DNA of 7,816 bases from Acetobacteraceae bacterium. GTDB taxonomy: Bacteria > Pseudomonadota > Alphaproteobacteria > Acetobacterales > Acetobacteraceae. The translations under genes and the position numbers were made by a program. How positions within the stretch are numbered: position 1 is the stretch's first letter; the number at the start of each line of letters is the position of its first letter. Below, one piece after another: positions 1 to 5,662 of this stretch. Where the stretch lies: positions 219-8,034 of the forward strand of contig PLSZ01000375.1 of assembly GCA_003164305.1 (NCBI GenBank). The letters run 5' to 3'. The notes under the pieces are model-generated. The model did no database searches, was not told the origin of the DNA, and saw nothing but the letters and a program-made list of their open reading frames with translations.

Positions 1-474
1 CCGGCCTTGCAACTCGTGCTGGCCGGCGGCACGGCGGACGACGACCCCGAAGGGGCCGCGGTGCTGGAGGAAACGCGCGAGGCGGCGGCGGGCGACCCCG
101 ACATCCATCTTCTGGAATTGCCTCCCGACAGCCCGCTGGAGGTGAATGCCTTGCAGACCGCGGCCACCATAGTGATACAGAAAAGCCTGAGAGAAGGCTT
201 TGGGCTGACGGTGGCGGAAGCGTTGTGGAAGAAGAAACCGGTGGTGGCGTCGGCCGCCGGGGGGATCCCGGCGCAAGTGGTGCACAAGCACACCGGGCTG
301 CTGGCGCATTCGGTGGAAGGTACGGCCTACCAGGTCCGATATCTGCTAGCCCATCCGCAACTGGCGGCACGCTTGGGAGCGCAAGGTCACGAGCACGTGC
401 GCGAAGAATTCCTGATCACGAGCAACGTGAAGCGGTACTTGTCCTTGTTTCTGCACCTGCGCGGAAAGCAATAA
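1..474 (+). CDS. GT4 family glycosyltransferase, trehalose synthase (TreT)-like, C-terminal part
   Basis: The frame is open from the first base, so the gene begins outside the window; only the last 157 codons are seen, ending in TAA. The fragment is the second half of the C-terminal Rossmann (GT-B) domain. LQLVLAGG near the start is the usual strand after the linker. QKSLREGFGLTVAEALWKKK carries the E-x7-E nucleotide-sugar motif (Glu65 and Glu73 of the visible part), followed by KPVVAS and GGIPAQV. The run DPDIHLL...NALQ...IVIQKSLREGFGLTV is the pattern I associate with TreT-type trehalose glycosyltransferring synthases, which make trehalose from an NDP-glucose and glucose in the cytoplasm. 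That substrate assignment is by resemblance; another retaining GT4 enzyme is possible. It converges with the oxidase gene, with 14 bp between the stop codons and no clear terminator in the gap. Confidence 0.85.
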   Translation, partial: PALQLVLAGGTADDDPEGAAVLEETREAAAGDPDIHLLELPPDSPLEVNALQTAATIVIQKSLREGFGLTVAEALWKKKPVVASAAGGIPAQVVHKHTGLLAHSVEGTAYQVRYLLAHPQLAARLGAQGHEHVREEFLITSNVKRYLSLFLHLRGKQ

Positions 475-488
475 GGTGGATTGCCGCC

Positions 489-1946
489 CTATACCACGTC
501 GAACAGCATCTTGAACCCGTAATCCATGTGCAACTGCTGGTGGCAGTGGAACAGCGTCAGGCCTTCCATGGCCGGGGTGACGTCCGCCTCGATCTTCTTG
601 AAGCCCTTCAGCAGCACCACATCCTTCATCACGCCGGCCGTCGCCTTGCCGTGAACATTGGTCAGCTCGAAGCTGTTGCGGTGCAGGTGAACCGGGTGTG
701 CGTCATCCGTCTGGTTGTCGAAAACCAGACGGTAGCGCTTGCCCTTGTGCAGCACGCGCGGTTCGGTCTGCTCCTCGTAACGTTTTCCGTTGATGGTCCA
801 ATGGTTGAAACCGCCGGTGCCGCCGTTGATCTTGCCGATGGTCAGGGGAATCGTTTCGTCGGGGTTGGGCGTGGGGCGGCTCTCGCCGAAAAGAGTATAG
901 TCCCAGGGCTTCTTCGCCGGCTTGATCCAGCGCGGTGCGCCGCTCTTGTTGGCGTACTCCACCACGATCCCCATGCCGTTCTTGCGATCATCGTCCATGG
1001 GAGTCCCGAGGATCCACACACCCGGATTCTTCATTTCCACCACGGCATCGATGCGCTCCGCCGTGCCGAGCTCGAGAACCTCGACCGGCTGCGGCCGCGG
1101 CACGGGATTGCCATCCAGGCCTACCACCTGGAACACGTGGCCCGGCAGCGCCAATTGGATATTCTCGGTGGCGCTGCCGTTGAGGAAGTGAAACAGCACG
1201 CGCTCGCCTTCTTTGACGCGCACCGGTTCGCCGAAACCCAGGCACTTGCCGTTGATGGTGAAGCGCTGATACCCGATCTCCCACCCGTTGGGCGTCTGGT
1301 CTTTCTTCTGCGCCGCCATGCGGGCCAGTTGTTCCGCGTCGGGCTCTTCCTCCATCTCCGCCGTGGTGAAGAAGGGCTCCCATTCGTGCGTGGCCAGGAA
1401 GATCTCCCGGTCGTACTGCCCGGGGTTGCTCTTCGGCTCGACATACACGAAGCCGAACTGACCGGTGTAAGTGCCGCGGTTGACGTCCGACATCGACATC
1501 ACGTGCGAGTGCACCCAGCGCGCGCCCGCGGGTGCCGGCGTCATGCGGTAGCGCAACCGTCCATGCGCCGGCACCATCATGCTCTTTTCTTCCTCCGCGC
1601 CGTCGATGTTGGACGGAACGATCAGCCCGTGCCAGTGGACCAGTTCGGGAATATCGGTGTCATTGAACAGATCCACGGTTACCGGGACACCCTCGCGCAG
1701 CCGGATCGGCGCACAGGGAACGGCGCCGTTGTATCCCACGGTGCCGATGGTGTGGTCTTTGGCAATATCCACCAGCACCGGACCGATGCGCAGAGTGACA
1801 TCCGACGGACCGCTCGGGGCCAAACCCGCGGCGCCTCCCGCCTCATCCATGTGCCCGGCGCGATTGCAGCCCGCCGCCAGCGCCGCCGCTCCCATCGCCA
1901 CCCCGGAAAGAAAGCCACGGCGCGTGGCCGCGGTCCGGAATTCCAT
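489..1946 (-). CDS. Tat-exported multicopper oxidase (laccase-like)
   Basis: The 485-residue product contains all four copper-ligand segments of multicopper oxidases: HWHG (104-107), HSH (146-148), HPVHLH (417-422) and HCHQQLH (467-473). These bind the type 1 site and the type 2/3 trinuclear cluster that reduces oxygen to water. The residue at the T1 axial position (HMDYGF, residue 478) is Phe rather than Met, as in high-potential fungal laccases. The N-terminus carries a twin-arginine signal (RRGFLSG, 9-15), a hydrophobic stretch, and AAGC ending at Cys27, a degenerate lipobox, so the mature enzyme may be a periplasmic lipoprotein. I chose ATG 1946 because GGGAGGG lies just upstream and the Tat motif follows at once; the frame stays open 20 codons further, with no signal-like sequence. 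The substrate (Cu(I), phenolic or metal) cannot be read from the sequence. There is no Met-rich CueO-type insert. Confidence 0.93.
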   Translation of the reverse strand: MEFRTAATRRGFLSGVAMGAAALAAGCNRAGHMDEAGGAAGLAPSGPSDVTLRIGPVLVDIAKDHTIGTVGYNGAVPCAPIRLREGVPVTVDLFNDTDIPELVHWHGLIVPSNIDGAEEEKSMMVPAHGRLRYRMTPAPAGARWVHSHVMSMSDVNRGTYTGQFGFVYVEPKSNPGQYDREIFLATHEWEPFFTTAEMEEEPDAEQLARMAAQKKDQTPNGWEIGYQRFTINGKCLGFGEPVRVKEGERVLFHFLNGSATENIQLALPGHVFQVVGLDGNPVPRPQPVEVLELGTAERIDAVVEMKNPGVWILGTPMDDDRKNGMGIVVEYANKSGAPRWIKPAKKPWDYTLFGESRPTPNPDETIPLTIGKINGGTGGFNHWTINGKRYEEQTEPRVLHKGKRYRLVFDNQTDDAHPVHLHRNSFELTNVHGKATAGVMKDVVLLKGFKKIEADVTPAMEGLTLFHCHQQLHMDYGFKMLFDVV

Positions 1947-1989
1947 GTGAGAACCCTCCCGTTCTATTGTGCACCCGCGCGGTCCGGCC

Positions 1990-2009
1990 CAGGTGTACGT
2001 GTGCACCTG
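1990..2009. promoter_or_regulatory. Imperfect 20-bp palindrome upstream of the oxidase
   Basis: CAGGTG and CACCTG face each other across 8 bp, and inner positions pair as well (8 of 10 mirror positions match). It lies about 45-65 bp upstream of the oxidase ATG, a fitting place for a dimeric regulator. It does not match the CueR-type copper operator that I know. No convincing -35/-10 pair was found around it, so its role is inference from position and symmetry. Confidence 0.3.
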
Positions 2010-2116
2010 TTGGCTGGCACGGCATCAAGAACCACTTCGGGGAAAGGAGTCTCGACGTGAACGAGGTGGAAGGGAATGTCCGCGGCGACGGGGACGTGTG
2101 ACCGACGGCCCGCTTC

Positions 2117-2157
2117 CGGAAACCGACCAGGCGCCGGCCGCCGCGGGCCGGTTTCCG
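2117..2157. terminator. Stem-loop between the small membrane protein and the oxidase
   Basis: CGGAAACCG (2117-2125) is exactly complementary to CGGTTTCCG (2149-2157), and the GC-rich loop between them can pair further. It begins about 6 bp past the TAA of the small membrane protein gene and precedes the oxidase upstream region. That position suits an end point for the porin transcript. There is no T-tract on either side, so it may be a Rho-assisted end or an RNA-stabilising hairpin. Confidence 0.4.
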
Positions 2158-2162
2158 CGCGC

Positions 2163-2297
2163 TTAATCGTCGATGCCGCTTCGCCCCGTGGAACCGTCGT
2201 CATCCGCCGAATTCCCATAGATCGGCAGATCGTGCAGAACCGTCACCATCCCTATCAACCACAAGAGCAGCAGCACTGCGGAAACCGTCCACGGCAT
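2163..2297 (-). CDS. Small single-span membrane protein, DUF5670/lmo0937-like N-terminus (44 aa)
   Basis: This short frame encodes 44 residues and ends in TAA. ATG 2297 is preceded by AAAGGGA at a workable distance. Residues 3-21 (WTVSAVLLLLWLIGMVTVL) form one hydrophobic segment. The tail after it is polar and acidic (ADDDG, GIDD), so the protein looks like a single-pass inner-membrane peptide. The opening M-x-W-T-V-x-x-x-L-L-x-L-W-L-x-G resembles the first helix of the DUF5670 (lmo0937 family) small membrane proteins, whose function is unknown; the second hydrophobic segment typical of that family is absent here. It lies 64 bp downstream of the porin stop on the same strand, so co-transcription is likely. 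Third-position GC preference supports real coding. A chance frame remains possible at this length. Confidence 0.55.
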   Translation of the reverse strand: MPWTVSAVLLLLWLIGMVTVLHDLPIYGNSADDDGSTGRSGIDD

Positions 2298-2321
2298 AAG
2301 ATTCCCTTTCGGCCTGACTTT

Positions 2322-2352
2322 CCGGAGCGGCCCCAGGATAGCCGCGCCCCGG
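2322..2352 (-). other. Interrupted stem-loop between porin and small membrane protein
   Basis: On the minus-strand transcript, GCGGC pairs with GCCGC around a 9-nt loop, and flanking CCGG blocks can pair outside with a small bulge. It starts about 10 nt past the porin stop codon. No U-tract follows, so it may stabilise the porin mRNA or reduce read-through to the small gene rather than terminate fully. Confidence 0.3.
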
Positions 2353-2361
2353 TCTTGGTTT

Positions 2362-3936
2362 TCAGAAGAACCAGATCACGTCGCCGGCCGCCATCAACTG
2401 GTGCCGCTTCAGGCCGGAATCGTACGCCGGCGCATCGTAAGCCACCTCGTAGCGGACTTCGGGACGAAACACCACCGTGCTTCCCAGCCAGTGATTCCAG
2501 GCGATTCCATGCTCGCTGTACCGGGTCTTGAAGCCGGTGCGCTGCCCCACGATGTCGTCGAAGAACTCGTTGCGGAAGATCAGGGCGTCCTTGCCGATCT
2601 GCCGGGCGACGTAGTTGACGGTGGCCCACTCCGGGGCAAAGCACGTAACCTGGCTGGCACTCTTGCACTGGGCGCCGTTGGAGTTCACGACCAGCAGCGA
2701 GGCCGCGGCCGGGTTATTGACGTTGGGCGTTTGCTTCATGTACTGATACCAGGTTTCCCAGTCCGTATGCCACTTGGTCTTCCCGAACTTGTGATACCAG
2801 GTGGTGTAATAGGCGGCCAGGTTATTGTAACTGTACTTACTGTCGTTGATGGAGTTGGCGCAGACATAGATACTGTCGCGGCCCTCGGTCCAGCTATAGG
2901 CGACGCAGAGGTTTCCCGTCACCTTGGCGTATGGAGACCACGGGGACGCTTCGCAGCCGCCCGATATCCCGGCTTGCGTGGTCCAGTGGTCGGACCACTT
3001 GATGGTGGCGTTGATTCCGGTTTGAGTATAGCAATCGTAGGTATAGGTAAGAGAGTGAGTGTAAGTGTAGTTATTGGGCGCCAACTGCGCTTCGATATCC
3101 GGCACCGAGATATAGCGCCCGGCTCTGAGCATCAGACCCTGGGCGACCCAGGGGATGTACACCTCGCCATACAGCATCGGAAAGTCGTAGCCGTTGACCG
3201 CGTTGTATTTCAGCAGCTGATAGCTCGCGAGTCCGTACGACGTCGTATAGCGGTAATTCTCACCATAAATCGCCGACAGCCTGAGACCCCAATCGATGTG
3301 GTCCTTCTGAACGGTGTCCGGGAAACGATCGAGGTAGAGCACCACCTGATCAAGTTGCGCGGTGTTCGGGATGTACGCATAGGAGACTGGCGCGTTGCCG
3401 CCTGGTTTGCGTAGGCTATTGCTGCTGAAGTTGAAGCCGGGATCGATCCAGCCATAGACCTGAAACCCGTATTCGTTCATCCAACGGCCAAGGCCGGTGT
3501 TGGCGATCGCGGTCATCAGCGGGCTATCGATCGAACCGGAGCGTGTCACGCCGATCGCCGTTGCGCCGCCATACGGCCATTCGGTGAACGGCATTGGCGG
3601 CGTGGTCTGCGGCGTTCTGGGCCAGCCATCAACCCTCGAAGGTGGCGCGTTGGGGTCGCTCGGCGGTCCCGCCTGACCCATTTCGAGCCCGTAATAGCGA
3701 TAGAACCGTGTGAACGGGTTGTCGCCGAGATACGCGTCCAGACAGTTGTAATTCGCATACGGGTCCGGTGTCCCGGTGCACGGCACCGATGCTGTGGAAG
3801 CCCCGGGCGCCGGCGCGGACGTGATGGCGGGTGCTATGGAAATCGTGGGCGCGGGCGTGGTTTGCGCCACCGCCGCCATTGAAGTCGCACCCAGTACCCC
3901 CGATATAACTACGGCACTTTTCGACAGGCGATGCAT
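2362..3936 (-). CDS. Outer-membrane beta-barrel porin, BBP2/OmpL-like
   Basis: The product is a 524-residue secreted beta-barrel. Residues 1-24 are a Sec signal peptide (MHRLSKS, then a hydrophobic core, then AVA before Gln25). A Pro/Ala/Thr-rich linker follows up to about residue 50. The rest alternates aromatic and polar residues and ends in WFF, the C-terminal aromatic residue that BamA recognises in outer-membrane proteins. Segments such as WGLRLSAIYGENYRY, YGEVYIPWVAQGLMLRAGRY and FDDIVGQRTGFKTRYSEHGI are typical of the putative beta-barrel porin-2 family (PF07642), whose solutes are largely unknown. A tyrosine/threonine-rich stretch (YTYTHSLTYTYDCYTQ) and several cysteines are notable. 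ATG 3936 was preferred over ATGs at 3942 and 3945 because AGGAG (3946-3950) is then 9 nt away. The 33% identical C-terminal relic upstream shows that paralogues once sat here. Confidence 0.9.
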   Translation of the reverse strand: MHRLSKSAVVISGVLGATSMAAVAQTTPAPTISIAPAITSAPAPGASTASVPCTGTPDPYANYNCLDAYLGDNPFTRFYRYYGLEMGQAGPPSDPNAPPSRVDGWPRTPQTTPPMPFTEWPYGGATAIGVTRSGSIDSPLMTAIANTGLGRWMNEYGFQVYGWIDPGFNFSSNSLRKPGGNAPVSYAYIPNTAQLDQVVLYLDRFPDTVQKDHIDWGLRLSAIYGENYRYTTSYGLASYQLLKYNAVNGYDFPMLYGEVYIPWVAQGLMLRAGRYISVPDIEAQLAPNNYTYTHSLTYTYDCYTQTGINATIKWSDHWTTQAGISGGCEASPWSPYAKVTGNLCVAYSWTEGRDSIYVCANSINDSKYSYNNLAAYYTTWYHKFGKTKWHTDWETWYQYMKQTPNVNNPAAASLLVVNSNGAQCKSASQVTCFAPEWATVNYVARQIGKDALIFRNEFFDDIVGQRTGFKTRYSEHGIAWNHWLGSTVVFRPEVRYEVAYDAPAYDSGLKRHQLMAAGDVIWFF

Positions 3937-3989
3937 AAGCATCATCTCCTCATGTTTAAGGGATCGCGATCCGATCACTCGGTCGTGGC
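3921..3989. repeat. Porin leader repeat, copy A (attached to the intact porin)
   Basis: This 69-bp segment matches 4120-4188 without gaps at about 87% identity (roughly 9 differences by eye). Read on the minus strand it holds a GATCGCGATC palindrome, the ribosome binding site AGGAG, the start codons, and the first five or so codons of the porin (MHRLS). The core from the start codons through AGGAG is nearly unchanged between copies. Confidence 0.85.
3961..3972. promoter_or_regulatory. 12-bp perfect palindrome GGATCGCGATCC in the porin 5' leader
   Basis: The site is exactly self-complementary and begins 10 bp upstream of the AGGAG ribosome binding site. Ten of its twelve bases (GATCGCGATC) recur in leader copy B at 4161-4170, followed in both copies by CGATC and then a shared CTCGGTCGTGGC. 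Symmetry, position and conservation suggest an operator or an RNA hairpin that controls porin expression; this is inference. Confidence 0.4.
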
Positions 3990-4062
3990 GGATCGCACAG
4001 CCTTCTCCGTTCCCGGATTGCACCAGGTTTGGCCGAAGGAATTTGGTTGAGATGATCCGGTT

Positions 4063-4077
4063 TACGTCACGGACGTA
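4063..4077. promoter_or_regulatory. 15-bp inverted repeat TACGTC-ACG-GACGTA
   Basis: Six-bp arms flank a 3-bp spacer between the two porin leader copies, about 130 bp upstream of the intact porin start. It overlaps the stop codon of the dead leader frame. It could be an operator for the porin promoter, but no clear -35/-10 boxes are visible nearby, and a match of this length can occur by chance. Confidence 0.25.
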
Positions 4078-4135
4078 TGACGAGTCTCCCGATAGGGATC
4101 GCGCGCGGGACAGCATTCTTCGTCAGGCGATGCAT
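4067..4135 (-). pseudogene. Orphan porin start: 22-codon remnant frame behind leader copy B
   Basis: AGGAG (4145-4149) is followed, with the same spacing as in the intact porin, by ATG and the codons for MHRLTKNAV, against MHRLSKSAV in the porin. After about nine codons the similarity stops: the frame continues as PRAIPIGRLVIRP and ends at TGA (4067-4069), with no signal-peptide core. This looks like the 5' end of a porin paralogue whose body has been deleted. A translated leader peptide acting on the downstream porin is an alternative that the sequence cannot exclude. Confidence 0.55.
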
Positions 4136-4188
4136 AGACATCATCTCCTCATGGTTGATCGATCGCGATCCGATCGCTCGGTCGTGGC
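4120..4188. repeat. Porin leader repeat, copy B (orphan)
   Basis: This is the partner of 3921-3989, displaced by exactly 199 bp in direct orientation. The ribosome binding site, the double ATG, the GATCGCGATC core and CTCGGTCGTGGC are identical. Differences cluster at the codon before the start ATG and just upstream of the ribosome binding site. Similarity ends abruptly on both sides. Confidence 0.85.
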
Positions 4189-4191
4189 AGG

Positions 4192-4222
4192 TGAAAATGA
4201 CCGCCGGCTCTTCGTCCGGCGG
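4192..4222 (-). terminator. Terminator-like hairpin upstream of leader copy B
   Basis: CCGCCGG (4201-4207) and CCGGCGG (4216-4222) form a perfect 7-bp stem with an 8-nt loop. On the minus strand the stem is followed at once by TCATTTTCA, a weak U-rich tail. It would stop transcription arriving from the porin relic before the leader repeats, or act as an attenuator if the porin promoter lies farther upstream. Confidence 0.4.
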
Positions 4223-4552
4223 GAGCGCCCTGGTACTCTGCAAACCCTGGGCCAGGTGATGCGACCATGACGTTCACGGTACGGTTCCCGTTCGAAACAC
4301 TGTGTATCGGTAAGTTAATATAAAATCCATCCTGGCGGCCGACACATGAAATATATTTTCATATATTCCAGTAAATATCACACGGTTTTTGATGTTTAAG
4401 TTCTGTACGGAGCGCTGATGTATTTCCCGCCAGAATGCGTGAATTCGTATCAATCCGAATTCTCGATACGCGATAACATATCCCGACAGGCCATTCCTAT
4501 ATGGATTCTTTATTTCAGGCGCGTTCGCGCCATCTGTGATTTATACAAGGGT
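4223..4552. other. AT-rich intergenic stretch without a gene
   Basis: No coding frame on either strand is convincing here. Composition drops well below that of the neighbours, especially at 4311-4400. It contains ATGAAA-TATAT-TTTCAT (4346-4362). Two overlapping inverted repeats are GAATTCG/CGAATTC (4441-4447 with 4456-4462) and CGTATC/GATACG (4446-4451 with 4465-4470). A GC hairpin, GGCGCGTTCGCGCC, lies at 4518-4531. It may hold the minus-strand porin promoter, but I cannot fix one. Confidence 0.5.
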
Positions 4553-4575
4553 GGCCGGGCCAATATATGGCCGGC
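4553..4575 (-). terminator. Bulged stem-loop just past the porin relic
   Basis: GCCGGGCC and GGCCGGC can pair across AATATAT with one bulged base, beginning about 13 bp beyond the relic's stop codon. TGGCCGG occurs three times in this short interval (4552, 4568, 4581). It may be the old transcription end of the relic gene. No T-tract follows, so confidence is low. Confidence 0.25.
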
Positions 4576-4587
4576 GAATCTGGCCGG

Positions 4588-4980
4588 TCAGTAGCGCCAG
4601 ATCAGGTCGGAGGACACCATCGGCAGGTCCTTCCGCCGGCCGCCGTTGAACACCGCGGCGTTGAACGCGTGGTAATGGGCAATTTCCGGCCGGACATATA
4701 CGTCGTCGGAGAAATAGCGCCGCCAGCTGACCGTCGCCTCATAATAGGCGGTCTTGCAGCCGGTCCGCTGGCCGCTCATGTCGTCGTGATATTCGTTCCG
4801 AATGCCGACGGCATTGTGTTTGTCGATCTCATACACCGTGTCGTTCAGGATCGCCCATTCGCGCGACTGGCGGCGGTTGCCGGTATCGCGATACGCGCCA
4901 TACGGACCGTTCACGCCATAGGAAGGAAACGCGATGCTTCCCGGCGCGTTCGGGGTCTTGTCCTGGAACAGGTCGAAACC
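4588..4980 (-). pseudogene. 5'-truncated BBP2 porin remnant (C-terminal ~130 codons)
   Basis: The minus-strand frame from about 4980 to the TGA at 4588 reads as the end of a porin of the same family as the intact gene. REWAILNDTVYEI, IRNEYHDDMSGQRTGCKT, YVRPEI and the terminal LIWRY align with EWATVNYVARQI, FRNEFFDDIVGQRTGFKT, FRPEV and VIWFF. Over the last 63 residues the alignment has no gap and 21 identities (33%), so it is an old paralogue and not a recent copy. DKTPNAPG upstream corresponds to KQTPNVNN in the porin. Above 4980 the frame runs into AT-rich sequence (YNIIHIIKNIYG) and meets a stop at 5035-5037. There is no signal peptide, no ribosome binding site and no barrel N-terminus. 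The aromatic last residue is kept. It is a dead fragment unless used as a recombination donor. Confidence 0.75.
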
Positions 4981-5662
4981 ATATATATTCTTTATGATAT
5001 GAATTATATTATAAAATATATAATCATATATTGCTCAAGGCCCATGGCGTATATGGGTGTGTAAGATAACGTCAATGGGCTGGCGCGTTGGCGTTCACTC
5101 TGCCTTGTTTCATGCCACTCCTGAATTCCGGCCACGGGATCTTGCTATTTTCAAAGTACTATATAGGTTGTTTATATTAGATAGTCCGCTTCAGAGAATG
5201 GATTTTATATGTTGCTCTGCCGCATACAGGCCGAAGGTGACCAAAACTGATGCGTGAGGCCGGTTTCTACCGTGTCGATGTCGCAACGGGGGCCCACATA
5301 GGTGCGGAGCATGCGATCGCTACAACTCATATATCTCGCATTTGGTGCCTCGCGGCCCCTGATCGCGCGATGCGAAGGCGCCCGCGTGGCTCGCGGCGAA
5401 GGCGCGCCGGAGTCTGTTAATTTTCCGTACCGTTCCGGTATCGCGCCGGTTGACCGCCATGCGCGGGCGTTTGCCGATCGGGCGCCGTTCGCTGTCCGTA
5501 TCGGCCGCATCGCCGCCAGACGCCGGGACGCCATGTTGAACGGCACCAGCCGGACCGGGGCCGGTCGCGCCCACCGGCCATTCGACACGGCGTTCCCGGC
5601 CGCCTGGTCGGACACCCGCGCTCCCGCCCGAACGCGGCGGCTCCCCTTGGCGTGTGAGCGAA
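4981..5662. other. Gene-free stretch between the porin relic and the kinase
   Basis: Bases 4981-5034 are almost entirely A and T and include the inverted repeat AATATAT/ATATATT (5015-5032). A second AT-rich patch covers about 5145-5212. From about 5255 composition returns to GC-rich, but no frame on either strand shows a recognisable domain, a good start or consistent codon bias. I see no kdpC or other kdp structural-gene remnant here, and no clear promoter for the kinase. Confidence 0.5.

Noticed and set aside
225..2060. 611-codon open frame on the plus strand
   Set aside because: It is antisense to the multicopper oxidase, whose copper motifs and signal peptide are unmistakable. The translation has no recognisable domain and overlaps the glycosyltransferase end; it is a product of high GC content.
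2057..2101. AAAGGAG followed by a 14-codon GTG frame on the plus strand
   Set aside because: The ribosome binding site is good, but the peptide is tiny and polar, has no downstream partner on that strand, and lies in the upstream region of the minus-strand oxidase. Too weak to call.
2401..3414. 337-codon plus-strand frame antisense to the porin
   Set aside because: It is a shadow of the porin's codon bias; no domain or ribosome binding site.
3900..4200. Possible CRISPR or short-repeat array from the repeated leader
   Set aside because: There are only two copies, they differ at several positions, and they contain a ribosome binding site and start codons. This is a leader duplication, not an array.
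3776..4270. 164-codon plus-strand frame over the leader repeats
   Set aside because: It covers the antisense of the porin signal peptide and both leaders. Its internal similarity comes from the DNA repeat, not from protein selection.
4300..4345. Candidate sigma-70 -10 box (TATATT) on the minus strand for the porin
   Set aside because: No acceptable -35 hexamer lies 16-18 bp upstream, and AT-rich sequence yields such boxes by chance.
4567..5064. 165-codon plus-strand frame opposite the porin relic
   Set aside because: It is the antisense of the relic, ending in AT-rich sequence as low-complexity Ile/Tyr residues; no domain.
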